DNA of 10,367 nucleotides. Origin: an uncultured Sphingobacteriales bacterium (GTDB taxonomy: Bacteria > Bacteroidota > Bacteroidia > Chitinophagales > Chitinophagaceae). The DNA is taken from positions 1 through 10,367 of the forward strand of contig CAMPKG010000096.1 of the NCBI GenBank assembly GCA_946887085.1, written 5' to 3'. The notes below the pieces were generated by a model. That model ran no database searches. It saw only the letters and a list, made by a program, of their open reading frames with translations, and was not told the DNA's origin. This document shows positions 7,183 through 10,367 of the stretch, piece after piece; position 1 is the stretch's first letter; each line of letters opens with the position of its first letter. A program made the translations under genes and the position numbers.

Positions 7183-8193
7183 CTAAAAAATCACCGGGAG
7201 ATTGTTGGCCTTGTGATAATCGACAATAGGCTGATACGGGCCAAACTTATGCTGTTCAGCCGAAAAGCTATCGGCAAATGGTGGCTTGTGGTAGTCTATC
7301 GGTTTTTTTGTGACGTTGGGATAGCCCGGCGTGAACTGCGATTCGGGGCGTGAATGGATGCGGTCATCGTTTATAAAAGCAGCTACATCAATAGCTTCTG
7401 CATCGGTAAGCACGGGCCTGTTCCAGAAAGCGATATTATTCGGCATATTAGCTTTAATAAATCTTGCTGCCTTCAGCACGCGGTGCATGCTTGAACCCTT
7501 ATCATAAGAATCCGGCCCCCAAAGCGGCGGATATATATACCCCGATGAATCTGGTTTGAACTGCCCCTGGCCCTCTGCCCCATGGCAACGGCTGCAATGT
7601 TTGTTGTAAACGACGCGTCCGTTCTCAACACTGGCAGGCCGGTCTGGGTATTTCAATTCCATGGCCCCATCGCCGGGAACGTTTTCGCCGGTTGGTACGC
7701 CCTCGCTCAGCCATTTCATATAAGTGACCATGGCAACCATCTCCCTGCTGTCAAGTGGAATCGCCTTTCCGTGGTGCGGGCGTTCAATACAGTTGTTCAC
7801 ACGTTCAGCAAGTGTCAGAATCCTGTTTTCCCTGCCGCGGAACTGCGGATAGCGCGCATGGGTGCTGAAATAGTTCAGCCCGTATGGACGTGTCCCGCCA
7901 TCAAGGTGGCAGTTGCCGCAGTTCATTTTATTGCGAAGGTTCTGGCTCACAGTTCCCTCCGGCCCAATATAGTATGCCGTGTTCACGATGAGTTCCCTGC
8001 CATAGCGAATCATATCGCCGTATTCATTGTGCGGGATAGTAGATGTATCGGAAGGAGTGAAAAGGGAATCAGCGGATGCCTGCTTTTTTGTTTTTTTATC
8101 AGCTGGCTGGTTGCATGCGACAATCGCACATGTGATGCCAAGCAACAATAAAATCACTAGATTAGGCTTCTGTTTATTAACTATCAATTGCAT
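7183..8193 (-). CDS. Diheme cytochrome c lipoprotein, TsdA-like (thiosulfate dehydrogenase/tetrathionate reductase family)
   Basis: A 336-residue lipoprotein from ATG 8193: n-region with Lys, hydrophobic LVILLLLG, lipobox IVAC with Cys27. Two c-type heme sites are visible, C92-GN-C95-H96 and C200-SR-C203-H204. The surroundings match TsdA: CHLDGG after heme 1, YPQFRGRENR, ERVNNC135IERP, EMVAMVTYMKWLS, CHGAEGQGQ, PPLWGPDSYDKG and FIKANMP. Cys135 lies 43 residues after the first heme cysteine, where TsdA has its unusual Cys ligand to heme 1. Asn249-Met250 resembles the heme-2 ligand region I recall for Campylobacter TsdA. TsdA enzymes interconvert thiosulfate and tetrathionate in the periplasm; the direction cannot be told here. 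After about residue 285 there is a tail with two DYHK motifs (300-303, 325-328). No acidic surface-export motif follows Cys27, so periplasmic anchoring is likelier than surface display. Confidence 0.85.
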   Translation of the reverse strand: MQLIVNKQKPNLVILLLLGITCAIVACNQPADKKTKKQASADSLFTPSDTSTIPHNEYGDMIRYGRELIVNTAYYIGPEGTVSQNLRNKMNCGNCHLDGGTRPYGLNYFSTHARYPQFRGRENRILTLAERVNNCIERPHHGKAIPLDSREMVAMVTYMKWLSEGVPTGENVPGDGAMELKYPDRPASVENGRVVYNKHCSRCHGAEGQGQFKPDSSGYIYPPLWGPDSYDKGSSMHRVLKAARFIKANMPNNIAFWNRPVLTDAEAIDVAAFINDDRIHSRPESQFTPGYPNVTKKPIDYHKPPFADSFSAEQHKFGPYQPIVDYHKANNLPVIF

Positions 8194-8194
8194 G
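8191..8194. other. Shared CATG: two divergent genes start on the same palindrome
   Basis: The plus-strand sulfotransferase-like gene begins with ATG at 8192-8194, and the minus-strand cytochrome gene begins with ATG at 8193-8191. Both starts are supported by immediately following signal peptides. There is therefore no intergenic DNA, and each gene's promoter and leader must lie inside the other's 5' coding sequence. I found no full TAnnTTTG box within about 90 bases on either side. Confidence 0.75.
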
Positions 8195-9694
8195 TACAGG
8201 CTTATATCAGTTTTGGTCTCCACGTTGTTGACGATCTCTTCTTTTGCGCAAATCCTTCCTGCTGAAGGTGATACGCTAAATTACCGATTAATTGGCTTCT
8301 CTGTACCGGTGCAGGCAAAAACAGCGTTGTATAAGCTGGAGATTGCATCCGGCTATGTCAACAACCAATACAATTTTCAAAAAAATATTATCTATACAGC
8401 CAGCGCGAATGATAATAGGATCATCGCAACAGTACCGGAATTTGGCAGATCTTATACCTGGAGAATAAGTGAATACTCAAAAAAAGGAAAGTTAGCTTCA
8501 ACTACGCCATTCTACCATTTTATAACCGGCACCCATACTAACTCGGATACACGCAGGTATCCTATGAAGATCATAACGCCGGCAGACAGTTCACTCGCAC
8601 GCTTGCTGATCTTCCGCGATGCGACGCGCAACTTGTATGACCTGAGCGGAAATATATTATGGTATTTGCCTGAAATACCTGGAATAGTAGATACAGCAAC
8701 TAATATACGAGACTTAAAGACAACACCACGGGGAACTATTACATTTTTAACGCCAACCGCAGCTTGCGAAATTGACTATGATGGCAATATTCTATGGAAT
8801 GCGCCTGACGACGGAAGAGTAAGTGGTGACACGTCCGAATATTATCATCATGAATTCACAAGACTACCTAACGGCAATTATATGGTTGCGGGAATGGAAA
8901 ATGTATTTACAGGACTTAGCTCAAACAGGAAGCCCCCCCCGGTAAATGGCGGGATTAGGGCAAACAGCGATAGCGTCGCACCCGTTACAACGAAACACGG
9001 CACATTGATAGAATATGATCCGTCGGGGAAGATCGTATGGAGTTGGAAATCATCATCCATTTTTTCAATACCTGAACTTTTCGGCGACCGGGTAAATGGC
9101 GTTACCCACATGAATGCGTTTTACGTCAATGACAAAGATTCCACTATTTACATCAGCTTCAGGGACATCAGCCGCATAATCAAACTTAAGTATCCGCAAG
9201 CCAGGGTAGTTGCCGAATACGGCCAGTCTTTAAATGGAGAATCGAGAGCGGGAGACGGTATGTTCTACGGACAGCATTGCTGTCGTATTGGAAGCAGTGG
9301 CCAGCTGTTGTTGTTCAACAACAACGCCAGGTTTATAAAAGGAAGCCGGGCTTCCCGAAACCCGGTGGCTTCGATTGCAGGATTTAATGAAACTGACAGG
9401 GGCAGTTTAATCAAAGACTGGAAATTTGATTGCGATATCGACAGTTTTGCACGTTCATCCGCACCAACGGGGGGAAGCATTTACGAACTCTCCGACGACG
9501 TATACCTGGTTTCGATGGGTGGTACCAACCGCGATTTTATTGTCACTAAACAAGGCCAACTACTGTGGAACGCTGTTTTCCGCACCTGGGGCGATGCGGC
9601 CTGGCCCATCGTCAACTACAAAACAAGCCCTCTTGACGCTAACCACCTTCATATGTTGATTTTCAATCATTTGCTAGCTGTTAAAGAAAACTAA
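8192..9694 (+). CDS. Arylsulfotransferase (ASST)-family secreted protein
   Basis: A 500-residue protein. Residues 1-20 are a signal peptide (VLVSTLLTISSFAQ). About 25-112 is a fibronectin-like beta-sandwich (ends YTWRISEY and PFYHFITG). About 120-500 is a bladed propeller with repeated DxxGNILW-type turns (149-157, 195-202, 276-284, 453-459). Arylsulfate sulfotransferases move sulfate from a phenolic ester to another phenol in the periplasm through a histidine intermediate. Likely counterparts of the E. coli AssT active site are His219/His220 (YYHHEF), His306 (VTHMNAF), Arg324 (SFRDIS) and His362 (GQHCC). The His306-Arg324 spacing of 18 equals that between His356 and Arg374 of E. coli AssT as I recall them. 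Two cysteines directly follow His362, which is unusual. ATG 8192 was chosen because it starts the signal peptide; the frame stays open upstream to 8027 but only over antisense of the cytochrome gene. No T9SS C-terminal domain is seen. Confidence 0.82.
   Translation: MYRLISVLVSTLLTISSFAQILPAEGDTLNYRLIGFSVPVQAKTALYKLEIASGYVNNQYNFQKNIIYTASANDNRIIATVPEFGRSYTWRISEYSKKGKLASTTPFYHFITGTHTNSDTRRYPMKIITPADSSLARLLIFRDATRNLYDLSGNILWYLPEIPGIVDTATNIRDLKTTPRGTITFLTPTAACEIDYDGNILWNAPDDGRVSGDTSEYYHHEFTRLPNGNYMVAGMENVFTGLSSNRKPPPVNGGIRANSDSVAPVTTKHGTLIEYDPSGKIVWSWKSSSIFSIPELFGDRVNGVTHMNAFYVNDKDSTIYISFRDISRIIKLKYPQARVVAEYGQSLNGESRAGDGMFYGQHCCRIGSSGQLLLFNNNARFIKGSRASRNPVASIAGFNETDRGSLIKDWKFDCDIDSFARSSAPTGGSIYELSDDVYLVSMGGTNRDFIVTKQGQLLWNAVFRTWGDAAWPIVNYKTSPLDANHLHMLIFNHLLAVKEN
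8933..8940 (+). repeat. C8 homopolymer inside the ASST-like gene
   Basis: Eight consecutive C bases encode part of Lys-Pro-Pro-Pro (residues 247-250). Gain or loss of one C would frameshift the protein at about its midpoint, so the tract is a possible slippage or sequencing-error site. The reading frame is intact as given. Confidence 0.9.
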
Positions 9695-9766
9695 ACGAAT
9701 ATTTCTTTTCTAACCGGAAGTTTCATAAATTAGTATAACTATTATCTAATTATTTAATGGTCCGGT

Positions 9767-10367
9767 ATGAAAAAACTTCGACTCTATAGCTTTGCGCTAT
9801 TAGCATGCGCAACGTCTTTGCAAGCGTCAGCCCAATGTTCAACTAGTAGCACGCCTACTAACAACTGTGCATCCTACGGCGACATGATCAGTTCGTTTTC
9901 GTTGAACAGTATTTCAGCAACAGGAAACAGCGGTTGCGGCACCAACGGTTACAATTCATTCTCAAGCCCGGTTTGGAATTTGACGCTGGGTCAGTCTTAC
10001 AACTTTACCGTTGGTTTTGGCAACGGCGATCCCCAGGGCATTGCGATCTGGATAGATCTCAACGGCAACAACAACTACGACAATAGTGAAATGATATTCT
10101 CTACATCTTCGCCGAGCACAAGCGGCACAAGCGGAACGCTAGCCATTCCGTCGAGTGCCTCGGCAGGAAACGGCAGAAGAATGAGGGTCCGACTTGGGTA
10201 CTATATGTACACATGGTACGGCAGCGACGCATGTACAAACGGCATCGGCACCTGGGGCGAAACCGAAGATTACTATGTAAACCTGGTAGCGCCCTGCCCT
10301 TCACCGTCAATATCGGCCCAGCCGCAAAACCGCACGAGTTGTGAGCCCGGCAGTACTTCGTTCTCTG
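9767..10367 (+). CDS. Secreted GEVED-domain protein (3' end outside window)
   Basis: The frame is open from ATG 9767 to the right edge, showing 200 residues. Residues 1-23 form a signal peptide (basic start, SFALLACATSLQASAQ). Residues about 30-175 are a GEVED domain: a beta-sandwich with the acidic, probably Ca2+-binding loop WIDLNGNNNYDNSE (95-108, Asp97, Asn99, Asn101, Asp105, Glu108) and the terminal signature GETEDYYVNL (164-173). An Ig-like domain begins at about 180 (ISAQPQNRTSCEPGS). In Bacteroidota this domain is common in multi-domain secreted proteins carrying a T9SS sorting signal, often adhesins or enzymes. What the rest of this protein does cannot be seen. The 72 bases upstream (9695-9766) are A/T-rich, show no clear -7 box or terminator, and have no strong Shine-Dalgarno. 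The gene follows the sulfotransferase gene on the same strand and could be read with it. Confidence 0.88.
   Translation, partial: MKKLRLYSFALLACATSLQASAQCSTSSTPTNNCASYGDMISSFSLNSISATGNSGCGTNGYNSFSSPVWNLTLGQSYNFTVGFGNGDPQGIAIWIDLNGNNNYDNSEMIFSTSSPSTSGTSGTLAIPSSASAGNGRRMRVRLGYYMYTWYGSDACTNGIGTWGETEDYYVNLVAPCPSPSISAQPQNRTSCEPGSTSFS

Noticed and set aside
8027..8191. In-frame upstream extension of the ASST-like gene
   Set aside because: The added 55 residues lie antisense to the cytochrome N-terminus, resemble no leader, and would bury the clear signal peptide that begins at ATG 8192.
8194..8223. GTG start at 8223 for the cytochrome lipoprotein
   Set aside because: It adds ten polar residues in front of a complete lipoprotein signal that begins at ATG 8193, and it would lie inside the divergent gene. 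It is not excluded, only less likely.
9683..9708. Terminator after the ASST-like gene (AAAGAAA ... TTTCTTT)
   Set aside because: The 7-base stem is almost all A-T with a 12-base loop, overlaps the end of the coding sequence and has no following T-tract.
9713..9766. Inverted repeat ACCGGA ... TCCGGT before the GEVED gene
   Set aside because: Six bases in each arm separated by 42 bases is easily chance, with no further symmetry around it.

Overview
The window looks like part of a Bacteroidota chromosome, most likely a Chitinophagales/Sphingobacteriia-type free-living bacterium. Several signs agree. There is a very large secreted protein built of SprB-type repeats and another secreted protein with a GEVED domain, both styles typical of type IX secretion (T9SS) cargo. 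Signal peptides end in Ser/Phe-Ala-Gln-like motifs. Starts mostly lack a strong Shine-Dalgarno sequence, and two transcription units are preceded by a TATCTTTG box matching the Bacteroidota -7 consensus TAnnTTTG. The lineage is inferred from gene content only.

Layout. Positions 1-2668 (minus) hold the N-terminal 889 residues of a giant surface protein that runs off the left edge: signal peptide, jelly-roll-like domain, two Ig/PKD-like domains, then seven tandem 77-residue SprB-like repeats with an exact 231-bp period. An AT-rich divergent intergenic region (2669-2961) follows. Next comes a TPR plus outer-membrane beta-barrel protein of the YaiO family (2962-4239, plus), whose stop lies one base from the stop of a convergent minus-strand block. 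Read 5' to 3' on the minus strand, that block is: single-domain response regulator (7144-6782), membrane-anchored HEAT-repeat protein (6765-5671), and a processive family-2 glycosyltransferase (5674-4241) joined to the HEAT gene by an ATGA overlap. Upstream of it on the same strand lies a TsdA-like diheme cytochrome c lipoprotein (8193-7183). Its start codon shares a CATG palindrome with the start of a divergent arylsulfotransferase-family gene (8192-9694, plus). The window ends inside a GEVED-domain secreted protein (from 9767, plus).

How they may work together. The glycosyltransferase has the motif set of membrane polysaccharide synthases. The TPR-barrel protein has the same general architecture as PgaA, the outer-membrane exporter of poly-N-acetylglucosamine. 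With the HEAT protein and the receiver protein they form a plausible regulated exopolysaccharide synthesis and export module, and this is the best candidate here for a poorly described system. The cytochrome and the sulfotransferase both concern sulfur chemistry in the cell envelope and may be expressed in a linked or mutually exclusive way because their starts coincide. The two flanking repeat-rich proteins are surface or secreted proteins, so nearly every gene in the window acts at the envelope.
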